This document shows positions 44,278 to 52,381 of a DNA stretch of 64,000 nucleotides, one piece after another. Numbering within the stretch: position 1 is the first letter of the stretch; every line of letters begins with the position of its first letter. The translations under genes and the position numbers were made by a program. The stretch is from Gemmatimonadaceae bacterium (GTDB taxonomy: Bacteria; Gemmatimonadota; Gemmatimonadetes; Gemmatimonadales; Gemmatimonadaceae), in assembly GCA_011525845.1 (NCBI GenBank), contig WYBP01000011.1, positions 1 to 64,000 of the forward strand. The letters are read 5' to 3'. Below the pieces are notes generated by a model. It searched no databases, was not told the origin of the DNA, and saw only the letters and a list, made by a program, of their open reading frames with translations.

Positions 44278-44684
44278 CACGCGGCACCCCGCTGGACGTC
44301 GAGGATGTAGACGTTCCGCTCGTCCACCTGCACGGGGAAGCGGATCAGTCCGCGCTCGGTGGGACCCTTCAGCACCTCGCCCAGGTGCGAGTACTCGCTG
44401 CCATGGCAGGGACAGACGAGCCGCCCATCGCCGGGTTCCACGGTGCAGCCGCGGTGCATGCAGCGCGTGAGGACCGCGCTGAACTCCCCGGGGGCGGACT
44501 GGTGCACGAAGATCGGGAAACGGAGCCCGGGGGTCTCGACGAGCGCGTACGGGAACGCCGCGAACGCGGTGCGCGGGACGACGACGCGTCCGGACTCGAC
44601 CACGCCCGGCACGAAGTGGTAGCGCACGCACGACCCGAGGAGGGGCGCGATGCCGCAGGCGAGGACGAAGTGTCGGCGGTCCAC
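44277..44684 (-). CDS. Rieske [2Fe-2S] protein with Tat-like N-terminus
   Basis: A 135-residue protein. The N-terminus V-D-R-R-H-F-V-L has an R-R motif followed by a hydrophobic stretch, a Tat-type export signal. The cluster ligands are C75-x-H77 and C91-x-x-H94, with C80 and C93 in position to form the disulfide of respiratory Rieske proteins. No cytochrome b is adjacent; the upstream neighbour is a di-haem cytochrome, and the pair may form an electron relay. The GTG start at 44684 leaves eight bases after the cytochrome gene. Confidence 0.85.
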   Translation of the reverse strand: MDRRHFVLACGIAPLLGSCVRYHFVPGVVESGRVVVPRTAFAAFPYALVETPGLRFPIFVHQSAPGEFSAVLTRCMHRGCTVEPGDGRLVCPCHGSEYSHLGEVLKGPTERGLIRFPVQVDERNVYILDVQRGAA

Positions 44685-44692
44685 GGCGGGCC

Positions 44693-46024
44693 CTAGAGCG
44701 AGTTGAGGTAGGCGAGCAAGCGGCGCTGCTGGTCCGCACTGAGCGCGTTGAACCAGGCGCGGCTCGCGGCGGCCTCGCCGCCGTGGTACCCGATGGCCTC
44801 GCGGATCGAGGTCGCGCGCCCGTCGTGCAGGAGGCGCGGCGTCCCGCCCTGCGTGGAGGCGGCCAGCCCGAGCCCCCAGAGCGGCGCGGTCCGCCACTCC
44901 GAGGTCGTCGCCCGCCCCTCGGTGTAGCCGTCGTCGAGCTCCGGCCCCATGTCGTGCAGGAGCAGGTCCGTGAACGGATGGAAGGTCACGCGGTCGAGCA
45001 CCGCGATGTGCGACGCGCCGGTGGTGAGGGTCGGCAGGTGGCAGGCCGCGCAGCCCCCGGTGACGAACAGCTGCTCCCCGGCGATGACGTCGGGGTCGGA
45101 GAGGTTCCGGCGCGGGGGCACGCGCAGCGTCTTGATGTAGAAGGTTACCGCGTTCACGACGTTCGCGGAGACCTCGGGTTCCGGTACCCGGTCCCCGCTG
45201 AACGCACCCACCGCGGGATTGAAGATCTCGTCCGGGATCAGGTCGCTGGTGATCCCCATGTCCTGGTGGTACGCGGTGGCCACCTGCTGGAGGAGGTTGA
45301 CCGCGAGCGCCTTCTTGCCGAACCGCCCGATGTAGCGTCCGCCGACGAGCGTGCCGCGCGTCGGGCCTCCCTCGGCCGCCACGCCCTCGAGCGAGACCAC
45401 GCGCGCGAGCAGGTCGTCCGCGTCCACGAGCTGCACCCGTCCGGAGATGCCGTCGTTGTCGGCGTCGTTGGGATCCTCGAGTCGCAGCAGCGTGGTGTCG
45501 TCCACGGCCTCGAGGTATCCGAGCCCGGTGACCGCGGGCGCGAGGAAGCGCGCGACGCCGGTGGCCGCGCCCGGCACCCGCTCCGCGAGGTAGCCGGCGA
45601 TGGCGCGGTCCTGCAGCTGAGGCCCGCCCGCCGACCGCATCGGGTCGAAGGTGCCGGCCTGCATCCGGCCGAACCGGGTGATGTTGAAGAGCGGGTGCCC
45701 CTTCCCGTCCGCGGCGTGGCACGACTCGCAGCTGGGGGCGACGAACACCGGGCCGAGGCCGTCCGCCGTGCCGAACACCCGCGCGAACTCGGCGTCCCCC
45801 GCCGCGTGCATGGCGCGCTGCGGCGCCGAGAGCCCCTCGATCGCACCCACGAGCTCGGTGGACGGGTCGGGCGCGGCCGGCATGAGCGCATCGCACCCCG
45901 AGAGCGAGAGGATCGCGAGGGCGAGCGCGGTGCGGTGGAGCGCGGCGCGGTGGAGCGCGGGGCGGCCGCGGCGGCCGGCCGGGGGTGGCCACGGGAGGTA
46001 CCGCGGGATGGAGCGGAAGGACAT
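44693..46024 (-). CDS. Di-haem c-type oxidoreductase family protein
   Basis: A 443-residue protein of the di-haem oxidoreductase (COG3488-type) family, with haem sites C99-E-S-C-H103 and C325-A-A-C-H329. Lipobox L-S-G-C at residues 41-44 anchors it in the membrane. NDADNDGISGRV, LGGRYIGRFGKKALAVNL and DMGPELDDGYTEGRA are family segments. The signal region contains two copies of a 15-bp unit (45930-45959), encoding A-L-H-R repeats. Its redox partner is probably the Rieske protein downstream. Function not known. Confidence 0.88.
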   Translation of the reverse strand: MSFRSIPRYLPWPPPAGRRGRPALHRAALHRTALALAILSLSGCDALMPAAPDPSTELVGAIEGLSAPQRAMHAAGDAEFARVFGTADGLGPVFVAPSCESCHAADGKGHPLFNITRFGRMQAGTFDPMRSAGGPQLQDRAIAGYLAERVPGAATGVARFLAPAVTGLGYLEAVDDTTLLRLEDPNDADNDGISGRVQLVDADDLLARVVSLEGVAAEGGPTRGTLVGGRYIGRFGKKALAVNLLQQVATAYHQDMGITSDLIPDEIFNPAVGAFSGDRVPEPEVSANVVNAVTFYIKTLRVPPRRNLSDPDVIAGEQLFVTGGCAACHLPTLTTGASHIAVLDRVTFHPFTDLLLHDMGPELDDGYTEGRATTSEWRTAPLWGLGLAASTQGGTPRLLHDGRATSIREAIGYHGGEAAASRAWFNALSADQQRRLLAYLNSL

Positions 46025-46036
46025 TCAGGGCCGGGT

Positions 46037-46084
46037 CAGAAGTTCGTGCGTACTAACTTCTGTGTGTGCACCCCCTTATGTCAA
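46037..46084 (-). promoter_or_regulatory. Promoter/operator of the di-haem-Rieske-porin operon
   Basis: A 26-base dyad lies at 46037-46062: perfect 8-bp arms CAGAAGTT and AACTTCTG, with three more complementary positions inside (11 of 13 pairs). It begins 13 bases before the ATG at 46024. On the same strand a consensus TTGACA lies at 46084-46079; a good -10 is not evident, but would overlap the dyad. This looks like a repressor site, possibly for the DtxR-type protein of the operon. Confidence 0.65.
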
Positions 46085-46091
46085 GCGCGTC

Positions 46092-46565
46092 CTACCGTGC
46101 CACGACCGCGCTCGCGAGATACGTGAACTCGTCGTCCGCCACCTCGGCGCGGTAGTCGACGTCGAACCTCCGCGGGAAGCCGAGCAGCGCGTCGAACTCC
46201 GCCTGCAGCGACGCCGCCGGCTGCGCGATCGCCGCGGCCACCAGGTCGAAGAGCCCCTCGACCGAGGGATACCACTGCGCCTGCTGCGCGGGGAGCGGCA
46301 CGACCTCACCCACCGGTGTCACGCTCGCCACCACGCCGCCGCGCACGGCGATCCGCATGGGGCGGACGTCGCCGCAGAAACAGAGGACCTGGAGCGTGTA
46401 GTCGTAGTCGGTGAGCCCCTGCGCACGCCACTTCGCACGCGCCTCCACGAAGTCGCGTGCCAGTCCCGTCGGCGGGGAGGTCAGGTCGCCGCCGCAGCCC
46501 AGCGCCGCGAGGCCGAGCAGTGCGGCGGCGAGGAGGGAACGCGAACGCGGGCGGGTGCGTGTCAC
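46092..46565 (-). CDS. DUF6174-type lipoprotein
   Basis: A 157-residue predicted lipoprotein: signal core SLLAAALLGLAALGCGGD with lipobox A-L-G-C. It contains RAKWRAQGLTDYDYTLQVLCFCG and PMRIAVRGGVVASVTPVG, matching DUF6174, a family of unknown function. GTG start. It stands about 70 bases upstream of the di-haem operon and carries a cysteine pair (LCFCG) that may form a disulfide. Confidence 0.8.
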   Translation of the reverse strand: MTRTRPRSRSLLAAALLGLAALGCGGDLTSPPTGLARDFVEARAKWRAQGLTDYDYTLQVLCFCGDVRPMRIAVRGGVVASVTPVGEVVPLPAQQAQWYPSVEGLFDLVAAAIAQPAASLQAEFDALLGFPRRFDVDYRAEVADDEFTYLASAVVAR

Positions 46566-46595
46566 AGGCGTGCTCCGGGCACGGGGAGGCCGGGG

Positions 46596-46620
46596 GTGAT
46601 CCGTGGTGATCCGTGGTGGT
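46596..46620. repeat. Short direct repeat upstream of the DUF6174 gene
   Basis: Unit GGTGATCCGT occurs at 46596 and 46606 and decays into GGTGGTCC at 46616. It lies 30 bases upstream of the DUF6174 start in a 128-base gap that otherwise shows nothing. It may be a regulator half-site array or a chance slip repeat. Confidence 0.5.
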
Positions 46621-46693
46621 CCAGCGCAGTCGGTCTGCAACCCGTTGTACCCCCGTGCCCGCCGTGATGTCACCCCGATGCGGGGGACCGCAC

Positions 46694-47377
46694 TCAGGTC
46701 GCGCCGGCCGGCGTCGCTTCGTCGCTCGGCGCGCCGTCCGGCGGCCAGCGCCGCGTGAGTGCCCACGCCACCAGCCAGCCGAGTCCGGCCGCGAGCGTGA
46801 CGTCACTCACGAAGTGGGCGCGCGCGAGCACGCGCGTGATGCCACATCCCGCGGCGAGCGTGTACCCCACCCAGCGCGCACGCGGATAGAGGCGCGCCAG
46901 CATCGCCGCACCCCCGAACGCCACGAGCGTGTGCGAGCTCGGGAGCGCGAGTCCCGCGGTGCTCCACGTGCGCTCCGCGAACGAACGGAACCCGTAGAGC
47001 CCCGCGTGGATCTCCGGCCGCTCGCGCCGGATGAGGAGCTTCAGCACCTCCGCCACGAGCCCGCCCACTGCGGCCGAGCCGAGCAGGAGCCAGGCGCGAC
47101 GCGCGGCGCGGCGTGGCCCACCGGCGCCTCCTCCCTCGTGCAGCCGCACGGCCGCCGCCAGCGCGGCCCACGTCCCGAGGAACCCCATCACGCGGAGCAG
47201 CCGGCCCCAGTCGCGGTCGTAGACCTTCGGGTTCCAGAGGTTCTGGTAGGCCCACTGATCCACGAGGCTCGCCACGCCGAACGCGACGAGCGTGAGGATG
47301 AGCGCGCGCCACGCCTGCCGTGCCTCCGTGATCGCACCGCCACCCTCGCGCGTGCCCTCGCGCCGGCCCTCGCTCAT
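46694..47377 (-). CDS. PAP2-family membrane phosphatase
   Basis: A 227-residue membrane protein with about five TM segments and the three PAP2 motifs: K-L-L-I-R-R-E-R-P (near residue 118), PSSHT (near residue 155), and the late R-A-H-F-V-S-D-V. Acts on a lipid phosphate such as undecaprenyl pyrophosphate or phosphatidate; which is not clear. The ATG overlaps the NUDIX stop (ATGA). Confidence 0.9.
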   Translation of the reverse strand: MSEGRREGTREGGGAITEARQAWRALILTLVAFGVASLVDQWAYQNLWNPKVYDRDWGRLLRVMGFLGTWAALAAAVRLHEGGGAGGPRRAARRAWLLLGSAAVGGLVAEVLKLLIRRERPEIHAGLYGFRSFAERTWSTAGLALPSSHTLVAFGGAAMLARLYPRARWVGYTLAAGCGITRVLARAHFVSDVTLAAGLGWLVAWALTRRWPPDGAPSDEATPAGAT

Positions 47378-47991
47378 CGGACGAGCTCCTCCAGGCCACC
47401 GAGGATCCGCTCGGTCATGCCCCAGATCGTGAAGTCGCCCTGCTGGATCGCGTCCACCTCCCACTCCCGGCCCTGCACCCGCACGGCGGTCCGCCGTCGT
47501 GCGTCCGCGGCGAAGAGGGCACCGAGCGCCACCCACCGCACCTCGCTCACTTCCTCATTGACGCTCACCAGGCGTCCCGCCGCCGGCGAGTGCAGCGCGA
47601 CGAGGTAGGGACGCACGATCACCGGCGGCAGCACGGGCGTCCTCGGCCGGAGCTCGGACAGCATGCCCAGCACGCGCCCCTCGCGGCGGAGGTCCAGTCC
47701 GACCTCCTCCCGCGTCTCCCGCAGGGCGGTCGCCTCGAGCGATTCGTCCTCCGCCGAGAGGCGCCCGCCGGGGAGTGCGACCTGGCCGCTCCACGGATCA
47801 CCGGCGCGCACGGCGCGGCGGATCAGGAGCAGGTCGCAGTCGTCGTCCGGACGCGGCCGCAGGATCAGCGCCACGGCCGCCTCGACGTACGGCTCGTCCC
47901 GCTCGGCCAGGGGGGACTCGCGCGACGCGAGCGCGACCGCGATCCGCGCGATCAGTGGATGGGGATGCCCCTGCGCGCCGAGGGCCGGCAT
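47374..47991 (-). CDS. NUDIX hydrolase (CoA pyrophosphatase-like)
   Basis: A 205-residue hydrolase with the NUDIX box G-x5-E-x7-R-E-x2-E-E seen as GGRLSAEDESLEATALRETREEVGLD. The preceding SGQVALPGGR and following LPPVIVRPYL resemble CoA pyrophosphatases (NudL-like). It probably cleans up nucleoside diphosphate derivatives. Coupled downstream to PAP2; preceded by a rhodanese gene one base away. Confidence 0.88.
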   Translation of the reverse strand: MPALGAQGHPHPLIARIAVALASRESPLAERDEPYVEAAVALILRPRPDDDCDLLLIRRAVRAGDPWSGQVALPGGRLSAEDESLEATALRETREEVGLDLRREGRVLGMLSELRPRTPVLPPVIVRPYLVALHSPAAGRLVSVNEEVSEVRWVALGALFAADARRRTAVRVQGREWEVDAIQQGDFTIWGMTERILGGLEELVR

Positions 47992-47992
47992 C

Positions 47993-48355
47993 TCAGCCTT
48001 CGACCGGCCCGCCCGCCGTGACCCAGCCGATCCAGCCGCCCGCCATGGACGCCACGTCGGTGTACCCCATCTGCTGCAGCGTGTCCGCCGCGAGGGCCGA
48101 GCGGTTCCCGCTCGCGCAGTAGATCACGACATGCGCGTCGCGCGGGACGAGCGCCTCGATCTTGGTCTCCATCGTGCCGCGCGCGAGCACGATCGCACCG
48201 GGGAGACGCCCGAGGTTGGTCTCGTTCGGCTCGCGCACGTCGAGCAGGACGGGGGCACCGGGCCCGCCGATCGCCGCCAGCACCTCACGGACGGTGACCT
48301 CGCGGATGCGGCGCTTGGCTTCGGCGATCAGGTCGGTGCCGGACTTGATAGGCAT
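47993..48355 (-). CDS. Rhodanese-like domain protein
   Basis: A 120-residue single rhodanese domain with LLDVREPNE, LPGAIVLARGTMETKIEALVP, and the active-site loop IYCASGNRSALAADTL in which Cys is the nucleophile. Cytosolic. ATG at 48355 gives the normal domain start. Sulfurtransferase or redox role; the partner is unknown. Confidence 0.88.
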   Translation of the reverse strand: MPIKSGTDLIAEAKRRIREVTVREVLAAIGGPGAPVLLDVREPNETNLGRLPGAIVLARGTMETKIEALVPRDAHVVIYCASGNRSALAADTLQQMGYTDVASMAGGWIGWVTAGGPVEG

Positions 48356-48430
48356 CGGGGAGGAGGTTTGGGGGACACTCAATCGTAGCGCGGAGCGCCG
48401 CCCGACGGCACCCGCGGGGCCGCGCACGAC

Positions 48431-50707
48431 TCAGACGCCGATCTCCGTCCGGATCGCGACGAAGCGTGGATCGTCGCGCAACTCGGCGAACGGGTGGCGG
48501 TAGCCGATCATGGTGATCTCGGTGGCGCGTGCGGCCAGCGCGGCCTCGAGCAGGTCGAGCGCCCGCGCGCGATCGCCGAGTCCCATGTGCACCTGGGCCA
48601 GGAGCGCCGGGGAGACGTAGCGGGTGGCCGAGAGCTCCTCGAGCGAGGCGAGCGCGCGGCGGGCCGCGGCCGTGTCCCCGGCGCGCGCCTGCACGAAGGC
48701 CAGCACCGAGACGATCTCGGGCATCGGGCCCGCGACGAGCAGCGCCGCCTGCAGCGCCTCCGCCGACTCGGCGTCGCGGCCGAGGGCGCTGAGCGCGAGG
48801 CCGCGCCCGAAATGCGCGAGCCCGAACCGCGGGTGCTGCGCCAGCACGAGCGCGAACTCGGAGAGCGCCTGTTCGTGGTCGCCCTCGAAGTAGCGGATCA
48901 GCCCGCCGCTCGCGCCGATCGCCGCCGAGAGCGGGTCGAGCTCCCGGGCCCGCGCCAGGCGGACGCGCACCTCGTCGAAGCGGCCGCGAGGGCCGAGCAG
49001 GTGCATCGCGTACCACTGGTGGGCCGTGGCGTACTGCTCGCGCACCGCGAGCGCGGCGCGGTAGTCGCGCTCGGCGCCCTCCCAGTCGTGGTCGAAGTAC
49101 GCCCGCACGGAAGCGCGCGCCGTGAGGGCCTCGGCCGAGTCCGCGTCCAGCTGGAGCGCCCGCTCGACGTCGGCGCGCGCGGCGGGGAAGAGCTGAGCGG
49201 GGGCGCCGACACCGTAGATCGCGAGGCCGAGCCGCGCGTCGGCGAGTCCGGCGTGCGCGAGGGCGAAGCCGGGGTCCAGCTTCACCGCCTCCTCGAGGTG
49301 CTCGAGCGCGCGCCGCAGGGACGGCTCGGTGCGCTCGTTCCACTCGAAGCGCCCCTTGAGGTATGCCTGGTACGCCTCCATGCTCGCGGTGGGCGCCTCG
49401 ACGAGGCGCTTCTGCCCGCCGAGGATCGTCGCGGTGAGGGTCGTGACGATCGAGCGGCTGATCTCATCCTGCACGTCGAACACGTCGGTGAGCTCGCGGT
49501 CGAACCGCTCGGACCAGAGGGTGAAGCCGTCCTGGCCGTTCACGAGGTCGGAGGTGATGCGCACGCGGGAGCCGCTCCGGCGCACGCTCCCGGCGAGCAC
49601 GGAGGTGACGCCCAGCTCGGCGGCGACATCCTTCACGTCGCGGGTGGTGCCCTTGAACGAGAAGGAGGAGGAGCGGGCGACGACACGGAGGCCGTCCACG
49701 CGCGAGAGAGCGGAGATGAGGTCCTCGGTGATGCCGTCGCTGAGGAACTCGCTGTCCGCGGTCGCGCTCCGGTCCTCGAAGGGGAGCACCGCGAGCGAGT
49801 GCGCGGGCGGGGTGGCGAGGCGCCGGGCGGAGGCACGGCCCTGCGCCGGGGTGGAGCGGGTGAGCGCGTCCGAGAACTCGCTCAGCGTCGCGAACCGCCC
49901 CGACGGATCGCGGTGGAGCGCGAGCTGGAGCGCCTCGGCCACGTGCTCGGGCACCTCCGCAGCGCGGTCCTGCAACTGCGGGGCGTCCTGCGTCGCCTTC
50001 CGCGCGAGCAGTTCGACCAGCGACCGCCCGGTGAAGGGCGCGCGCCCCTCGAGCATCTCGAACATCACGCAGCCGAGGCTGTAGAGGTCCGCGCGGCCGT
50101 CGAGCGCGGGCTCGCCGAGCGCCTGTTCGGGGCTCATGTAGACGGGGGTGCCGAGCCCCATGCCGTCCAGCGTGAGGTTGTCCTGTTCCGCCTGGGCCGT
50201 CACCTTCGCGATGCCGAAGTCGGCGGTCATCGCGTGGCCGCGGAAGAGGAGGATGTTCTCCGGCTTGATGTCGCGGTGCACGATCCCGCGGCTGTGCGCG
50301 AAGCTCAGCGCCTCGGCGACCTCGAGCACGAGGCGCAGGGTCTCCGCGACCCCGATGTGTCGCTCCCGCTCGAGCTTCTCGCGCAGCGACTCCCCTTCGA
50401 TGAAGGGCATCACGTAGTAGAGGAGGTCGCCCGCGCTCCCCGAATCATAGATCGGGACGATGTGCGGGTGCTGCAACCGTGCGACGAGGCCGATCTCGCG
50501 GAGGAACCGATCGCTGCCGAAGCCCGCGGCAACGTCGCCGCTGAGCACCTTGAGGGCCACCGGCCGGTCGTGGCGGAGGTCCTGGGCGCGATAGACGACG
50601 GCCGTTGCCCCGCGGCCGATCGCGGATTCCACGGCGTAGCGATCCGCGAGCGCCTCGCGAACGGCCTCGCGCTCGGGGTCGTCCAGTTCCGTTTCGCCGG
50701 TGGTCAT
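48431..50707 (-). CDS. Soluble Ser/Thr protein kinase with TolB-like and TPR regions
   Basis: A 758-residue protein. Residues 24-290 are a Hanks-type kinase: GRGATAVVYRA, ALK53VL, H-R-D146-IKPEN, D163-F-G and GTPVYMSPEQ. A linker (291-310) holds no TM helix, so the kinase is cytosolic, unlike many related receptors. Residues 312-440 are a TolB-like/adenylate-cyclase-associated domain starting LAVLPFEDRSA, and residues 450-750 are TPR repeats. The ATG at 50707 is chosen; TTG at 50719 is possible. TATCTT lies ten bases upstream of ATG. Confidence 0.88.
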   Translation of the reverse strand: MTTGETELDDPEREAVREALADRYAVESAIGRGATAVVYRAQDLRHDRPVALKVLSGDVAAGFGSDRFLREIGLVARLQHPHIVPIYDSGSAGDLLYYVMPFIEGESLREKLERERHIGVAETLRLVLEVAEALSFAHSRGIVHRDIKPENILLFRGHAMTADFGIAKVTAQAEQDNLTLDGMGLGTPVYMSPEQALGEPALDGRADLYSLGCVMFEMLEGRAPFTGRSLVELLARKATQDAPQLQDRAAEVPEHVAEALQLALHRDPSGRFATLSEFSDALTRSTPAQGRASARRLATPPAHSLAVLPFEDRSATADSEFLSDGITEDLISALSRVDGLRVVARSSSFSFKGTTRDVKDVAAELGVTSVLAGSVRRSGSRVRITSDLVNGQDGFTLWSERFDRELTDVFDVQDEISRSIVTTLTATILGGQKRLVEAPTASMEAYQAYLKGRFEWNERTEPSLRRALEHLEEAVKLDPGFALAHAGLADARLGLAIYGVGAPAQLFPAARADVERALQLDADSAEALTARASVRAYFDHDWEGAERDYRAALAVREQYATAHQWYAMHLLGPRGRFDEVRVRLARARELDPLSAAIGASGGLIRYFEGDHEQALSEFALVLAQHPRFGLAHFGRGLALSALGRDAESAEALQAALLVAGPMPEIVSVLAFVQARAGDTAAARRALASLEELSATRYVSPALLAQVHMGLGDRARALDLLEAALAARATEITMIGYRHPFAELRDDPRFVAIRTEIGV

Positions 50708-50749
50708 CCTGGCGGGCAAGATAGCACCCCCAGGACGCCGAGGAGACGG

Positions 50750-51130
50750 TCACCTCACCGAATACACCCAGACCGTGTCGCCGATGGTGGGCGCCCGATC
50801 GCGGAGCAGCCCGGCCCCGGTCTTGATGGTCAGCATGGCGGTGTCGAGGTCCGCCACGGTGGTCACCGAGATCTTCAGCCGCCCCGCCGTCGTGAGCGAG
50901 AAGGCCATTCGAGCGCTCCCTCCGGGCTCCACCCTTGCCCCGTCGGTGGCCGGGGGCTGGCCTCCGTCCCGCTGGAGGGTGACGAGGATGGAGGCGGCAC
51001 CGGCCGCCCCCCGGTCGAGCGCGAACGTCACCTCGGCGGGCCGGCCGCTCCGGATCTCGCCCTGGTGCACCATCCGGATCTCCCGCCGCACCTCCCGCAG
51101 GAGGCGCAACTGCGCGAACCGCTTCCTCAC
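50750..51130 (-). CDS. Hypothetical protein with beta-rich region
   Basis: About 126 residues from GTG 51130; the frame can extend to 51235. The N-terminal 20 residues are basic (KRFAQLRLLREVRRE). The rest alternates hydrophobic and polar residues: VTFALDRGAAGAASILVTLQRD, RMAFSLTTAGRLKISVTTV, TAMLTIKTG and a final GDTVWVYSVR, consistent with a small beta-sandwich. I do not recognise the family. It is 42 bases upstream of the kinase gene and may be co-transcribed. Confidence 0.5.
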   Translation of the reverse strand: MRKRFAQLRLLREVRREIRMVHQGEIRSGRPAEVTFALDRGAAGAASILVTLQRDGGQPPATDGARVEPGGSARMAFSLTTAGRLKISVTTVADLDTAMLTIKTGAGLLRDRAPTIGDTVWVYSVR

Positions 51131-51180
51131 GTCCCCGCTCCGAGCCCCGAACCCGTTGGCATTCCGCACTCCTGCGGCCC

Positions 51181-51262
51181 GTCCGGACCGCGCTTTCGGT
51201 ACCGAATGCGTACAGGGTGGCGAGGGGGACGGCATCCGTAAACCCTGTCATAGATGACAGGG
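51181..51262. promoter_or_regulatory. Divergent regulatory region with palindromes
   Basis: Three symmetric elements lie here: GTCCGGAC (51181-51188), TTCGGTACCGAA (51195-51206, perfect 12 bp), and CCCTGTCA-taga-TGACAGGG (51243-51262, perfect 8-bp arms). The region sits between the minus-strand hypothetical and the plus-strand gene at 51337. The arrangement is typical of operators in a divergent promoter, though I could not define -35/-10 boxes. Confidence 0.4.
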
Positions 51263-51336
51263 GTACCCGGCGGCGCTCCCCGGTGCCAACTTCGCGTCGG
51301 CTGGCACGGACGCCTTCTCACGCCGGAGACACGCAG

Positions 51337-51657
51337 ATGGGCAAGCCCCTCGATCCCAAGGTCGACCACCGCATCTCCCTCTCCGACGCGAGCCGGCAGG
51401 CGCGCAGGCACCGGGAGGGGGGGGCGATCCGCGCCGGCGACTCCGGCGCCTTCAACGCGGCGCCGGTGCAGGCGCTCCTCGCGCAGAAGGGATGCGTCGG
51501 GATGCGCTACTACCTCGGCCGCAATGAGAAGGGCGACCCGAGCATGATCCTCGTGGGCGTGGACGCCAAGGGGAACAACATGGGGAGCGGAATCGTGCTC
51601 AACGCCAGCTTCCCCTGCCCGCCGTTCTGCCCCGATCCGGACGAGTTGCAGCAGTAG
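51337..51657 (+). CDS. Small conserved-looking protein of unknown function
   Basis: A 106-residue cytosolic protein with GGAG nine bases before the ATG. It contains PKVDHRISLSDASRQARRHRE, GAFNAAPVQALLAQKGCVGMRYYLGRNEKG and a cysteine-containing end FPCPPFCPDPDE. The motif PCPPFC could bind metal or form a disulfide. I know no assigned function. It starts a four-gene plus-strand transcript with a membrane protein and a two-component system. Confidence 0.7.
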   Translation: MGKPLDPKVDHRISLSDASRQARRHREGGAIRAGDSGAFNAAPVQALLAQKGCVGMRYYLGRNEKGDPSMILVGVDAKGNNMGSGIVLNASFPCPPFCPDPDELQQ

Positions 51658-51661
51658 CGCC

Positions 51662-52381
51662 GTGGAGATCCCCCTGATCGTCTGGATCTCGTTCTGGTGC
51701 GAGTTCCTGCCGCTCGTCGCAGCACTGACTCGGCCCCGCGCGCTGCGCGGCGCCCGCGCGGGCGTCGCTCTCTGGCTCGTGCTCCTGGTGGTCACGAACG
51801 TGGCGGGGCTGGCCTGGTCGCAGTACCTGCGACTGGGGAACAACCACTTCATCAGCTTTGCGATGACGCCGCTGCAGGGTCTCGCCGTACTCTGGGCGAT
51901 CGCCGAGTGGCAGGTGCGGCCGGTGCTGCGGATGACGGTCCGGCTCTGCATCCCGCTCATCGCGCTCTGGTGGCTGGTGGACATCGCGTTCCTCGAGGAC
52001 ATCACGTCGTTCAGCACCATCGGCAGCCCCGTGTACTACCTCATAGCGCTCGCGGCCGCGATGCTCGCCCTCGTCACCGGGGCACGGGAGGAGGAGGAGT
52101 CGCTGCTGCGGCAGGACTGGTTCTGGATCCTCTCGGGGCTCGCGATCTACTTCGCCTCCAACGCGACCGTGACGATCGTGCAGGGCGCCGCGATCGCCGG
52201 CGGGGACCTGGCGCTCGCGGTACGGGCCGGCACCCTGAAGGCCGTGCTCGACATCATCTCGCTCCTGCTGATGACCGGAGGGTTCCTGTGGGCACCTCGT
52301 CTGACGTCCTCTGGGGACTCCTCGTTGCCGGGGCGCTCTCCGTCCTCATCATCGTCGTCGCCTTCGTGGTCGCCCTCGTGA
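51662..52381 (+). CDS. Multi-TM membrane protein coupled to a histidine kinase
   Basis: A 239-residue protein, GTG start, four bases after the small protein gene. About six to seven TM helices cover residues 5-205; the last 30 residues are serine-rich and come from the 94-base overlap with the kinase gene. No family is recognised by eye. Because the kinase has only one TM helix, I infer that this protein is its sensor, in separate chains. Confidence 0.75.
   Translation: MEIPLIVWISFWCEFLPLVAALTRPRALRGARAGVALWLVLLVVTNVAGLAWSQYLRLGNNHFISFAMTPLQGLAVLWAIAEWQVRPVLRMTVRLCIPLIALWWLVDIAFLEDITSFSTIGSPVYYLIALAAAMLALVTGAREEEESLLRQDWFWILSGLAIYFASNATVTIVQGAAIAGGDLALAVRAGTLKAVLDIISLLLMTGGFLWAPRLTSSGDSSLPGRSPSSSSSSPSWSPS

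Noticed and set aside
44277-45992. Single 571-residue protein containing the Rieske domain
   Set aside because: The N-terminal two thirds are a shadow of the di-haem gene; the GTG at 44684 gives a complete Rieske protein with an export signal.
48494-51241. Open frame of 915 codons on the plus strand
   Set aside because: Antisense to the kinase; biased composition and no domain.
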